A stretch of 64,000 nucleotides of DNA from Linum tenue (Eukaryota > Streptophyta > Magnoliopsida > Malpighiales > Linaceae): assembly GCA_946122785.1 (NCBI GenBank), contig CAMGYJ010000003.1:2542001-2606000 (forward strand), read 5' to 3'. Below are positions 22,180-32,229 of the stretch, one piece after another. The translations under genes and the position numbers were made by a program. The notes below the pieces were generated by a model. That model saw only the letters and a program-made list of their open reading frames with translations. It was not told the origin of the DNA and searched no databases. How positions within the stretch are numbered: position 1 is the first letter of the stretch; every line of letters starts with the position of its first letter.

Positions 22180-22900
22180 AGTATTATTGCCCCAATTCCA
22201 CTTAATTTATAATCTAAATAGCAAAACTCGATTAGTAGAAAAACATAGAAAAATCCAGCCGGTAAAGCCCAAGTTCCAACCTTATTCTCATTGGAAATGT
22301 ATTCAGAAATCCAGTCCCCGGGAGAAAAGAGAACCAATATTCCTGCCACCTGTTGTTGTTGTTGAGGAGCAGGCTGATCCGGAAGTCGCCGTGAGCGAGG
22401 TTGTTGTTGGCAGCGGGAGCCGGGAGTGGAGCTGCAGGTTCTTCAAACCACGGTAGCGATGGTGGTTCCGGTGGAGGGAGTGCCCATTGATGGATAAGAC
22501 TTTAGAGGGCGCCATTGATGTGTTTGCAGCTAGCTAGCTTTGTTTTTGGACTTTTTTTTTCTTCTTCTCTTGTTTACTAGCTAGACAATGTGCTTATTAT
22601 TTCGTTTTGTTGGTGTTTTGTAATCATCTAACTCTTGTTGGCTCTGTTTTGTGGGTATGGTTGTTGTCCGTGTGTTTCTCCAATTTTGCTTTTCCTTAGT
22701 TTTGCTCACGTGTTGTTCAAAATGGTGATGCTTGCTTGAAACTCTAGGGTTCGATCAGCCTGTTAAGCAGTAGTATATGAATCAAAGTCCTGGTGTGGGT
22801 TGTTGTGAGTATGGAGTTTAGTATATGGATCTGAGGTAATCGGATGATCATGGACAGAAATAGGGAGAGAACTAGATGAAGATTTGTGGAAGAATATAAA
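22180..22900 (+). pseudogene. Small-protein family, unit 2 (broken)
   Basis: The frame LPPVVVVEEQADPEVAVSEV, then VVGSGS, matches the family's middle and is closest to the member at 51221. No ATG precedes it in frame, and after GSGS it shifts to REWSCRFFKPR* instead of the Gly/Ser-rich end. The 3' UTR-like part (to about 22900) is conserved with other units. Confidence 0.7.
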
Positions 22901-23584
22901 GAATTACTGATTACTATTTAGGAAGAACGAAGAAAATTAGGATTCGAAAAGATAAATTTGAACAATTAGGATTTGAGAAGATAAATTTGAACTATTCTAA
23001 TTATTTTTTTGAATGGTCGGTAATCCTAATCATAGAAATATCGAAACCCTAAAAGTTTTTGCAATTTCATAATTTTGTTACTTAATTTTAATGTCATGTA
23101 TGTCTTATTTCACTAATAGCATTATTAGTTAGAAGGGGGCAATTGTGTTCTCTCTAATATTTGGTCCAAAACGATCCGTCGCCATAAAATCTTGAAATGT
23201 TTGGGATGGTTTGATAGGCTACTATCATACAAAATGGTGAATTCGCTATAAAATAAGTTGTATTCCTATAGATAGAGATCGAACTTTAACCTCGTGATTA
23301 CAATAGAAGGCTATTAACCAACATGTCTCATAATTAGTAATGGCAATTGAGCCTGAACTCATGGGTATCCAACCCGACACAATCAAGTTAAAGCGAATAA
23401 AACCCAGTATTTACTGATTTTGGATCGATTGTAAATTTTATCGGTTTTCCACCTAATTCGCACCTAGAAAGTAAAACGATATCATTTTATATCTAACATG
23501 AACAATATGGATAATTTTACGAATGTTATTAGTTTTTATGTTAGGATAAACCTGACAATATGAATATTTTGTGGAATACAACTT
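22901..23584. other. Unit 2 distal flank and spacer
   Basis: Conserved unit flank (ATCCTAATCATAGAAATATCGAAACCC) followed by AT-rich sequence. A degenerate TAATGGCAATTGAGCC...GGGTATCCAACCCGACAC tract near 23338 recalls the GGGTACCC MITEs but shows no clear ends. Confidence 0.4.
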
Positions 23585-23770
23585 ATTGGTCCGGTCTTTG
23601 GTCCTACGATATCTTGTGAGAACTCCGAAAGTTAAACGTGACCGTTGGGGAGTACCCCAAGAATGAGTGACCTTATAAGAAATTAAATCATCTTGATATG
23701 TGCACCCCCAAGTAGAAATCCATAAGGGTCTAGACCCAATACTAAATCTGTCTTCGTCGGAAAAAGGTTT
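23585..23770 (+). repeat. 5S rRNA-derived segment 1
   Basis: GAGAACTCCGAAAGTTAAAC, GTG, GGGGAGTACC and GAATGAGTGACC follow the order of the 3' half of plant 5S rRNA, covering the A-box and C-box of its internal Pol III promoter, with point changes. The flanks (TTGGTCCGGTCTTTGGTCC on the left, TCTAGACCCAATACTAAATC on the right) are common to all three copies and are not 5S. Compare Cassandra TRIM elements, which carry 5S sequence in their LTRs. Confidence 0.7.
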
Positions 23771-23789
23771 GGAAAAAGGTTCTGGGTTG

Positions 23790-24325
23790 GTGTTTATGTA
23801 ATCATCTATAACTCTTCTTGTTGGCTCTTGTGGTGGATATGGGTATGGTTGTTGTCCTAGTGTGTTTCTCTAAATTTGCTTTTCATTATTTTTGCTCCAT
23901 TGTTGTTCAAAATGGCGATGCATGAAAACCTCGGGGTCGATCAGCCTGTTGAGCAGTAGTATCTGAATCAAAGTCCTGGTGTGGGTTGTTGTAAGTATGG
24001 AGTTTAGGTATCTGGATTAGGGTAATAGGATGATTACGGACATAAATAGGGAGGGAATTAATTAGACGAAGATTGGGTAAAGATAGAAAGAAATAACCAG
24101 TAATTATTTAGGAAGAAGAAAAAAAGAAAATTAGGGTTTGAGAAGATCAATTTGAACTATTCTAATTATTTTTTATTTGATTGGTTGGTAATCCTAACCA
24201 TAGAAATATCGAAACCTCAAAAGGTTTTCAATTTCATACTTTTGTTACTAAATATTAATGTTATGTATGTCTTATTCTACTAATAGCATTAGTAAAAGGG
24301 GAAAATTGTATCCTACTAAATTTTT
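23790..24325. repeat. Partial family unit (3' flank only)
   Basis: Matches the downstream part of the other units (GTGTTTATGTAATCATCTATAA to ACTAATAGCATTAGTA) but has no coding region. It lies between two 5S-derived segments, which suggests unequal exchange between those segments. Confidence 0.75.
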
Positions 24326-24515
24326 ATTGGTCCGGTCTTTGGTCCTACGATATCTTGTGAGAACTCCGAAAGTTAAACGTGACCGTTGTGGAGTACCCCA
24401 AGAATGAGTGACCTTATAAGAAATTAAATCATCTTGATATGTGCACCCCCAAGTAGAAATCCATAAGGGTCTAGACCCAATACTAAATCTGTCTTCGTCG
24501 AAAAAAGGTTCGGGA
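24326..24515 (+). repeat. 5S rRNA-derived segment 2
   Basis: Near-identical to segment 1 and segment 3. Ends TTCGGGATGTTAAA, which resembles a Cassandra LTR terminus, then passes into the promoter of unit 3. Confidence 0.7.
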
Positions 24516-24624
24516 TGTTAAAAAAATCTCCAGCCACGTGCTAACCTTTTTCTCATTGTAAAAATAAAACCCTTTTTTTCGTCCGTGTGAAGGAAGGTAA
24601 GGTAATTGTTACTTTGGTTAGTAG

Positions 24625-24632
24625 TATATATA
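24625..24632 (+). promoter_or_regulatory. TATA box of unit 3
   Basis: TATATATA within TTAGTAGTATATATAGGG, about 210 bp before the ATG. The same box and surroundings recur before units 4 (26022-26029) and 6 (about 50068). Confidence 0.6.
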
Positions 24633-24843
24633 GGGGGTTTCTCTATGTACTTAACATTCATAAATCCAATCCCAAGAGAAGAATTATTCCTGCTCTCTTT
24701 GTATCCGGGGAGGGGAAAAAGGAAAATTTCCCAAAGAGAGCCAAAGGTAAATGTTGTTCTTCCTTCTTCCTTCTCTATCCTATCTTTCGAAGATAAACCC
24801 TAACCCTGAGATACAAAATAGGTACTACGTACTCTTTATCATC

Positions 24844-25053
24844 ATGGACTACTATAGTCTGTATGACCCAAATCTGGTTCCACATCAATGTACAATCACG
24901 CTTGAGACTATCCCTGACCCTCATTCGCCTCCTGTTGTTGTTGTTGTTGTTGAGCAGCCTCAGTAGGAGGAAGAGGAGGAAGCTGAGCTGGAAGTGGCCG
25001 GCGGCGAGGTTGTTGTTGTTGGCGGAGGGAGTGGAGTGCCTATTAATAGATAA
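24844..25053 (+). pseudogene. Small-protein family, unit 3, with a nonsense mutation
   Basis: Begins MDYYSLYDPNLVPHQ, with TITLETIPDPHSPP and a V(6) run, then stops at a TAG (24964-24966) where unit 4 has CAG. Downstream the frame is otherwise open to TAA at 25051 (EEEEEAELEVAGGEVVVVGG, ending GVPIN). A single C-to-T change therefore separates it from an intact copy. A 40-residue product is still possible. Function unknown. Confidence 0.75.
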
Positions 25054-25081
25054 GACATGAGAGGGCGCCCATTGATGTTGC

Positions 25082-25710
25082 AACTAGCTAGCTTTGTTTT
25101 TTGACGTTATTTATTTATTTGTTTGTTTCTTCTCTTGTTTACTAGACAATTTGCTTATTATTTCGTTTGGTTGGTGTTTATGTAATCATCTATAACTCTT
25201 CATGTTGGCTCTGTTTGTTGTGGATATGGGTATGGTTGTTGTCCTAGTGTGTTTCTCTAATTTTGCTTTTCCTTATTTTTGCTCCATTGTTGTTCAAAAT
25301 GGTGATGCATGAAAACCTCGGGGTCGATCAGCCTGTTGAGCAGTAGTATATGAATCAAAGTCCTGGTATGGGTTGTTGTAAGTATGGAGTTTAGTTATCT
25401 GGATTAGGGTAATAGGATAATTACAGACATAAATAGGGAGGGAATTATTAGACGAAGATTGGGTAAAGATAGAAAGGACTTACCGGTAATGATTTAGGAA
25501 GGGGAAAAAAAAAGAAAATTAGGGTTTGAGAAGATGAATTTGATCTATTCTAGTTATTTTTTATTTGATTGGTTGGTAATCCTAACCATAGAAATATCGA
25601 AACCCCAAAAGATTTTCAATTTCATACTTTTGTTACTAAATATTAATGTCATGTATGTCTTATTCTACTAATAGCATTAGTAGAAGGGGAAAATTGTATC
25701 CTACTAAATT
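25082..25710. other. Unit 3 3' UTR and flank
   Basis: Conserved non-coding part of the unit: CTAGCTAGCTTTG, GTAATCATCTATAACTC, GATATGGGTATGGTTGTTG, GGGGTCGATCAGCCTGTTGA. No other gene. Confidence 0.6.
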
Positions 25711-25905
25711 TTTATTGGTCCGGTCTTTGGTCCTACGATATCTTGTGAGAACTCCGAAAGTTAAATGTGACCGTTGTGGAGTACCCCAAGAATGAGTGAC
25801 CTTATAAGAAATTAAATCATCTTGATATGTGCACCCCCAAATAGAAATCCATAAGGGTCTAGACCCATTACTAAATCTGTCTTCGTCGGAAAAAGGTTCG
25901 GGATG
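25711..25905 (+). repeat. 5S rRNA-derived segment 3
   Basis: Third copy, nearly identical to segment 2, lying between unit 3 and the promoter of unit 4. It carries GAGAACTCCGAAAGTTAAAT, GTG and GAATGAGTGACC. Confidence 0.7.
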
Positions 25906-26021
25906 TTAAAAAAATCTCCAGCCACGTGCTAACCTTTTTCTCATTGTAAAAATAAAACTCTTTTTTTCCGTCCGTGTGAAGGAAGAAAACTAGAAAAGGT
26001 AATTGTTACTTTGGTTAGTAG

Positions 26022-26029
26022 TATATATA
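26022..26029 (+). promoter_or_regulatory. TATA box of unit 4
   Basis: TATATATA in the conserved context GTAGTATATATAGGGGGTTTC, about 208 bp upstream of the ATG at 26237. A CACGTG G-box lies upstream at about 25922. Confidence 0.6.
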
Positions 26030-26236
26030 GGGGGTTTCTCTATGTACTTAACATTCATAAATCCAATTCCAAGAGAATAATTATTCCTGCTCTCTTTGTT
26101 TTCGGGGAGGGGAAAAAGGCAAATTTCCAAAAGGGAGCCAAAGGTAAACGTTGTTCTTCTTTCTTCCTTCTCTATCCTATCTTTCGAAGAAAAAAACCCT
26201 GAGATACAAAATATGTATTACGTACTCTTTATCATC

Positions 26237-26443
26237 ATGGACTACTACAGTATGTATGACCCAAATCTGGTTCCACATCAATGTACAATCACGCTTGAGA
26301 CTATCCCTGACCCTCCTTCGCCTCCTGTTGTTGTTGTTGTTGAGCAGTCTCAGCAGGAGGAAGAGGAGGAGGCTGAGCTGGAAGTGGCCGGCATCGAGGT
26401 TGTTGTTGTTGGCGGCGCGAGTGGAGTGCCCGTTAATGGATAA
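26237..26443 (+). CDS. Small acidic Pro/Val-rich protein, unit 4 (intact frame, 68 aa)
   Basis: I do not recognise this family. The ATG in ATCATCATGG is conserved in units 3, 4 and the member at 31987. Layout: MDYYSMYDPNLVPHQ (1-15), TITLETIPDP (17-26), PP then V(5) (29-35), a Glu tract (41-45), and EVVVVGGASGVPVNG at the end. No signal peptide, membrane segment or catalytic motif is visible. The Val run is partly encoded by a GTT microsatellite, so its length is unstable between copies. TATA box and 5' leader are present. The leader contains a GTAAACG donor-like site, so a 5' UTR intron is likely. It may be expressed or may be a recently duplicated non-coding unit with a fortuitous frame. 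Confidence 0.5.
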   Translation: MDYYSMYDPNLVPHQCTITLETIPDPPSPPVVVVVEQSQQEEEEEAELEVAGIEVVVVGGASGVPVNG

Positions 26444-26457
26444 GACATGAGAGGGCG

Positions 26458-27180
26458 CCCATTGATGTTGCAGCTAGCTAGCTTTGTATTTTGACTTTTT
26501 TATTTATTTATTTGCTTCTTCTCTTGTTTACTGGACAATTTTCTTATTATTTCGTTTGGTTGGTGTTTATGTAATCATCTATAACTCTTCTTGTTGGCTC
26601 TGTTTTGTGGTGGATATGGGTATGGTTGTTGTCCTAGTGTGTTTCTCTAATTTTACTTTTCCTTATTTTTGCTCCATTGTTGTTCAAAATGGTGATGCAT
26701 GAAAACCTCGGGGTCGATCAGCCTGTTGAGCAGTAGTATATGAATCAAAGTCCTGGTGTGGATTGTTGTAAATATGGAGTTTAGGTATCTGGATTAGGGT
26801 AATAGGATGATTACATACATAAATAGGGAGGGAATTAATTAGACGAAGATTGGGTAAAGATAGAAAGGACTTACCGGTAACGATTTAGGAAGAAAAAAAA
26901 TTTAGTGTTTGAGAAGATAAATTTGAACTATTCTAATTATTTTTTATTTGATTGGTTGGTAATCCTAACCATAGAAATACCAAAACCCCAAAAGATTTTC
27001 AATTTCATACTTTTGTTACTAAATATTAATGTAATGTATGTCTTATTCTACAAATAGCATTAGTAGAAGGGGAAAATTGTATCCTACTAAATTTTTATTT
27101 CTATAAATAGAGATTGAACTTTAATCTCATGATACTAACAAAAGATTGATCTAGTAATAATACTACTAGCATTGGGTTAT
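26458..27180. other. Unit 4 3' UTR and flank
   Basis: The usual conserved downstream unit sequence to about 27100. It then continues TTTCTATAAATAGAGATTGA, which is the original unit end. In units at 24326 and 25711 this end is replaced by the 5S-derived segment. Unit 2 has a similar end near 23250. Confidence 0.55.
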
Positions 27181-27743
27181 TGTCACACCCGATACACTCA
27201 TACCCCTGTGCTTCCTAAAATACCCTTTTCAATGCAATTAACCCTAGCTAAACCTCTCCCACCCTCGGCTCACCCTTTCCCTTTAGATTAACTGAAAACT
27301 AAAATTTATGGAACCAAAATCGAAGCCGCCGCAAACTCCATCCCACCTCCATCATGTAAGACCCAACCGCAAATCACCGGCATGAGTAGAGGCAAGAAGA
27401 AGTGCTCCGCCATCTCTCACCACCTCCCCGCGCCGCAAACGCGTTGTCGTTCCGTTGCCCCCAGCTCGTCCGATCGCGTCCCCGGAGGTAAGAATGGCGA
27501 CACTGACTTTCCTTTCCAATCCCAGGAGAGTGTGTGCTCTTATGCTTAAGAGAGGAGAGTTGATTGAGGACTTGGTGGATATCTGTAATTCGAGGAGGCG
27601 AATTGTGTTGTGAAGGCAGGGGAACTAGAGGAGAGAGCGGCAGAGGAGAAGGATGTGGTAGATAATGAGGGAGAGAGGAAAGGGGAAAGGATTGGATCAT
27701 TGGCGAAGGAGTCGAGCAGAGAAGCGGCTTACGTGGTTGCAGT

Positions 27744-28968
27744 CAGTGGCGGACCGAGAAATTTTACATAGGGGTGTCCTTTTTTAAAAAAAATAAATAA
27801 AATAAAATTTTAAAGTAAATAATTAATAAAAATTAAATCATTCTTAAAAGAGAATACTTGACTCGTACAAGTTAAAAAAATTCCACGATTTGTTATCATA
27901 TTCGGAAATAATTATAGAATACACTTGGTGTCTACACTGCTCAAAAAAATTATATCTGTATATCCTACTAGACAATCATTCACGAACTGATCACATATTC
28001 GATTCTTAAACTTGTTCTTGATGTAGCCCAAAACTGAAAAGACCTTTTCAACAATTGTCGTACAACCATATAATCAATACAAATTAAGGCCGGTAACTTG
28101 AAATTAGTTTAATTGTTAGATTTTGAAAATAATTAGAGATAGGAAATGATATTTTCTATTACACAGTGTTTAAAATTGAACAACATATGAGTGATAGCGT
28201 AATGAAAATTATGTTTAAATATAATAATATTGTCCTAGGTTTGAATTATCCAAACTACCATTTATATTTACATAGACAGACTAAAAAATTTAGAGTAGAA
28301 TTATCATTTTTTCAAATTTCAGGGGTGTCCCCCTCTATCAATTATATTTTTTTGTCCATATGTAAATTAGCACCGAGGGTTGGATAATCGTTTTTCCAAA
28401 TTTTAGGGGTGTCCCGAGACACCTCAAACTCCCTTGGGTCCGCCACTGTGATGTGATCCTCCAGAGTGATCAAAAACCTCTCATTGGAGTCACCATCCTT
28501 GGAGTCCAAGAAGAAGGGCCCAACTCAGCAGAAGGAAGAAAGGAATTACTTGAGGACTAAGTCATTACTTTTGGGCGGATTCTTGGAAGATTCTTGCTTC
28601 ATTTCCTTTTCCTTTTAGGCGGATCCTTGCTTTATTTCCTGATTATTCATTTATTTTCTTTCCCTTTTGGTATTTGAATTCCTTAATTGATAGGAGCATA
28701 CTTTGATGATTATTGATATTTCCTTTGTTCTTTGAGCTTTAGGCTTGAGAATTTTCTGCTTTGTATCAATCAAGTTTTCCCCTTGATTGTTGTCAAGCTT
28801 CTACCCTATATTGATAGAGTCTTCTCCCATCTCGTGTTGAGATTGCACTTTCAATTCCATCACATCCCCAAACAAACAAAAACCCCTAAAAATCTCTTTT
28901 CCTGTTCGTTCTTGGAGCTGCGTTACTTTGATAACTATGGGTACCGGGTCCGTGCTCGTATCACACTG
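27744..28968. mobile_element. hAT-type element, block B copy, containing a solo LTR
   Basis: Starts CAGTGGCGGACC and ends GGGTCCGCCACTG at 28448. CACTG is duplicated at 28964-28968 by the nested solo LTR. Outer 8-bp flanks are GTTGCAGT (27736-27743) and GTTGGAGT (28969-28976), one base different from each other. This copy has the full right end that the block A copy has lost. Confidence 0.85.
28449..28963. mobile_element. Solo LTR, TSD CACTG
   Basis: A 515-bp segment beginning TGATGTGATCC and ending CTCGTATCA, flanked by CACTG on both sides (28444-28448 and 28964-28968). TG...CA ends with a 5-bp TSD and no internal region indicate LTR-LTR recombination. Its family is unknown, and the orientation is not certain. 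Confidence 0.75.
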
Positions 28969-29725
28969 GTTGGAGTAGATGTGGCACGGTTCTTGAAGAG
29001 TTTGGAAAAGTGAGGGATTGAGATAGATGAAGGAGAATCAACGAATGTAAAAGTGACGAAGCCATTGGAGCGACTAGAGGAGGGCCCAGAATTTGCCCAA
29101 CCGTTGCTGGAGAACTGAGAAGGCGAATGTGAATGGAGATGGATCTTTTGTTTTAATTATATTGTTAAGTGAGATAAAATTGAGCTTAAAATTCCACGTT
29201 CGTCAGATGCCACCTTCTCGGTCAAAATTGTGACTGTTGACTACTGACGGTCAAAGTTAACGGAAACTAAACTTTGGGACATAAGTGACGCAAGACAAAC
29301 ACAAAGATACAAGTAACAGAAAGCCTAAATTATAGGCCTTTTTTGGTACTAGGCCAAATAAATCCTAAGCAAATACCAAAAGTCAATCCAAATCTCACTA
29401 AGACTAGAAAACAATAATATCCTGAATAATAACTAAATACTTAATTAATCTTTCACCAAAAAAAAACTTAATTAATGAATGAAATACTAAAAATAGATGA
29501 GCCCAAAAATTGCCCGAATTATTACGCTAGCTCGTCTTATAACAGTGATCTTTATATTCACAAGCTCTTTGTGAAGTGTCACTAGAGCATGACCCGCACG
29601 TACAGTGAGGTGGCGGCAATATGGTTGTGGCCTCCTCCCACAACGACCTCAAACCAGTGTACTAAGCCGAGACATACGGAAATGTTATCTTTGCTGTGAT
29701 TGAGTTATTTGTCAACGCAAATCAT

Positions 29726-30824
29726 TAGGGGTGTTCAAATGCTTACGATGATAATTACGAAACCAAATAAGTTTAAATTCTATTAACCATAGAATACAAT
29801 ATCCAAAGCAGTCAAAATCGGGATTTTACGTAAAATCGAAAATGGGGGTCAAATCAGAATCGTAAAATTGAATCGTAAAATCGTAGGATTTTAAGGTCCA
29901 TATAAAAATGAAGACGAAATAATATTAGTAAGGAAAATCATGAATAACACAAAAGCACATAACACTTACAATGATAATTTTTCAAGGTTAATGTTCCAAT
30001 TTATCAAGGTTAATGTTAAGAGGTGGTGAATCGATGATGATTAATACGTTGATGTGAATTGACTATAATCAATGGTGATTAGTGTGAGAGAACTAGATGA
30101 TGCTGGTGACGGAGAAGAAAAAGAGGCGTAATTTTGCAAATTCTGGGGGAAATATGTAAAGTTGACTCTAAGATTTGAATCGTAAAATCGTAAGATTTTA
30201 AAGATTTTAAGGATTTAAATCGTGAATAGTGTAGGATTTTAAGGTCCATGGATTTTATAGTGAAATCAGAATCGGAATAGGTAAGTAAAATCGTAAAACC
30301 GTGGGATTTTAGGATTTAAATCGGGATTTTGACTACTCTGACAATATCATAATCAAACCGTCCAAACTAATACAATAACCAAATTAACCAAACTAAAGTG
30401 TTATTGGTTTGGTTAATTGGTTAACCAATATAACATCACATTATCATTAATGAGAAAAAAAATCGGTTAGTGAATCAATTCGCAATTTATACAATGAATA
30501 ACACATAACAATCCACATACTTATAGTTAACCCTTAACGTAAATACATGTGACAAATACAATTATCGTACATTTGACTCTTGAGTGGTTATGGAAAGTAT
30601 TAAGTATGTGTATATAATATATATTAGATATATGGCTAATTACGTAACTGGTTAATTTGGTTTGATTGGTTAGGAGTGTCTGAAACCAAACCAAACCACT
30701 TAAACAAAACAAGTTAAAATTTTCAACCAAACCAAACCAATTATCTAAAATAACCAAACCAAATTAACCAAATACTACCGGTTAAAACAGTTATCACGGT
30801 AACCGCACCGTTTAAACACCCCTA
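29726..30824. mobile_element. hAT-type element in copia gag (block B copy), TSD CAAATCAT
   Basis: Same TIRs and TSD (29718-29725 and 30825-30832) as the block A copy at 8294. It contains the private nested element 29804-30340 and lacks the one nested in A. Confidence 0.85.
29804..30340. mobile_element. Nested hAT-type MITE, TSD ACAATATC
   Basis: Ends CAAAGCAGTCAAAATC / GATTTTGACTACTCTG with perfect 8-bp TSD ACAATATC (29796-29803 and 30341-30348). Block A has the empty site. The interior is full of AAAATCGTAAAATCG-like repeats. Confidence 0.85.
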
Positions 30825-31184
30825 CAAATCATAGGCACGAGACGCGCTTCCTTGTCCAAAGTGATCACGCAAATCAGACCATATAGCACGTGTAGTTTCG
30901 GCAAAGCGAATGCTGCTGCGAATCTCCTTATCCATGGATGTCCTCAGCCAGCCTTTTACCATGGTGTTGCATCGATCCGAAGCTCCTTTTGGAACAAGTG
31001 GGATGGAACCATCCAGCAAATCCTTCATATCCAGGACCCACTCTCCATAATTTGTGTCGTTAAGGACAATACCTACGAGGAGTTGACCTAGCTCATTGAA
31101 GTTATGGAGACTATAGGTCGGCGACAAGACATCGCCGAGAATGTTCTTCACATTGCCAGAGCTCGTTTCTTTGTCACCACTCAT
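30822..31184 (-). pseudogene. copia gag remnant, block B
   Basis: Encodes MSGDKETSSGNVKNILGDVL and IRFAETTRAIWSDLRDHFGQ, ending RAYDL at the hAT-type insertion, as in block A but with independent substitutions. The rest of gag continues below 29718. The primer-site complement GCTCTAATACCA lies near 31234-31245. Confidence 0.75.
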
Positions 31185-31624
31185 AGTGATCTATAGGCAA
31201 CAGAAACAATTGATTCCTCTATAACTTACAAACGCTCTAATACCATGAAAAAAGTACGAGACGATGTTTATGTGATATCCGATAATTTGGGACTAGTCCA
31301 TGGGAAAGGAACGCTTTTCCCGGATTAGGGTTTTGTTATTATTTCTCAGATGATTAGGGTTGTATTAAGAGATTCGGACTCCTCCTTGCACGAGAAGTTA
31401 CGTCCACATGCATGGGCCGCAGGCCGGTGTGAACTACCCTGGCCCAATAGTATAAGACTGTGGGCTGTCCGAGGTCCGAACAGCTTTTAGCCTAGTCGTA
31501 GTTGACACAATAATGCGGCTAGGCTTAGGTTTCAGTAGCAATTGAATTATGGGCTGGCAAACTGAAAGCCCAATCCGTGGCGGTGGCGGACAACAGCAAC
31601 CCACTCGGTACTTGTTATTATTAG

Positions 31625-31632
31625 TATAAATA
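31625..31632 (+). promoter_or_regulatory. TATA box before the family gene of block B
   Basis: TATAAATA in ATTAGTATAAATAGGGTG, the last part of block B. It differs from the TATATATA context of units 3, 4 and 6, so this member has a different promoter. Block A retains the same box at about 10140. Confidence 0.55.
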
Positions 31633-31986
31633 GGGTGTTCCTCTACATTCTTTGAAAGTTCATCGAACCGTTCCTGCTTGCTTACGGCTCATCTCTCTCT
31701 GTGGAGTTTTCGCGAAAGGTAAACGTTCTCCCTTGTCTAACCAAATCTTCATAAACCCTAACCCTAAGATAGACTCGGTCCTTGTCCGTTTTATGGCCTG
31801 ATTATTATTTTGGTTCGATTGGTTGTGAAGAAGTGGGTTTCTCTTTGTAAACAGCGGAATTTTGAATTCGGCGATCGAATTGATAAAACCGAATTCTTCC
31901 TTTTTACCCTCCTCCTTGCCTTTGTAAAGTAAAATCGTAATCAGCTGGCTCATTGGCTGCAGGTTGTAGGTACTACTCTTATCATC

Positions 31987-32229
31987 ATGGACTACTACAG
32001 TCTGTATGACCCAAATCTGGTTCCACATCAATCTATAATCACGCTTGAGACTATCCCTGACCCGCCTTCGCCTCCACCTTCGCCTCCGCTGGTTTTGGCG
32101 CCACTTGTTGTTGTTGATGATGAGCAGCTTCAGCAGGAGGAGGAACAGGAGGAGGCTGATCAGCCGGAAGTGGCCACCGGCGAGGTTGTTGCTGTTGGCG
32201 GCCGGAGTGGAGTGCCCATTGATGGGTAA
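31987..32229 (+). CDS. Small acidic Pro-rich protein, block B member (intact frame, 80 aa)
   Basis: Same unrecognised family: MDYYSLYDPNLVPHQ, then TLETIPDPPSPPPSPP, LVLAPLVVVDDEQ, a Gln/Glu-rich tract, and EVVAVGGRSGVPIDG at the C-terminus. The start ATG sits in the conserved ATCATCATGG. A leader with a probable 5' UTR intron precedes it (donor AAAG-GTAAACG near 31716-31725, acceptor GGCTGCAG-GT near 31965). The leader intron contains AAACCCTAACCCTAA (telo-box-like). Intermediate in sequence between units 3/4 and the member at 51221. No domain recognised. Confidence 0.55.
   Translation: MDYYSLYDPNLVPHQSIITLETIPDPPSPPPSPPLVLAPLVVVDDEQLQQEEEQEEADQPEVATGEVVAVGGRSGVPIDG

Larger units (their letters stand above)
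27353..29115 (+). pseudogene. Unknown gene remnant in block B
   Basis: A frame MSRGKKKCSAISHHLPAPQT starts near 27383 and leads through a GT...AG-like 38-base stretch into MLKRGELIEDLVDICNSRRR, the block A text. An acidic frame then runs to the hAT-type element at 27744 and resumes after it as DVARFLKSLEK, TGA, GIEIDEGESTNVKVTKPLER and LEEGPEFAQPLLEN*. It carries more 5' sequence than block A. The family is unrecognised. Interruptions and stops make it non-functional. Confidence 0.4.
27527..31650. repeat. Segmental duplication, block B (partner 6076-10173)
   Basis: Second copy of block A in the same orientation, about 21.4 kb away. Private insertions in B: a solo LTR (28449-28963) and a hAT-type MITE (29804-30340). 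Insertions private to A are absent here. Block B runs directly into the intact family gene at 31987. Confidence 0.9.

Noticed and set aside
23617..23685. A functional 5S rRNA gene
   Set aside because: Only the 3' half is represented, with several changes in the A-box and C-box and no 5' half or T-run terminator in place.
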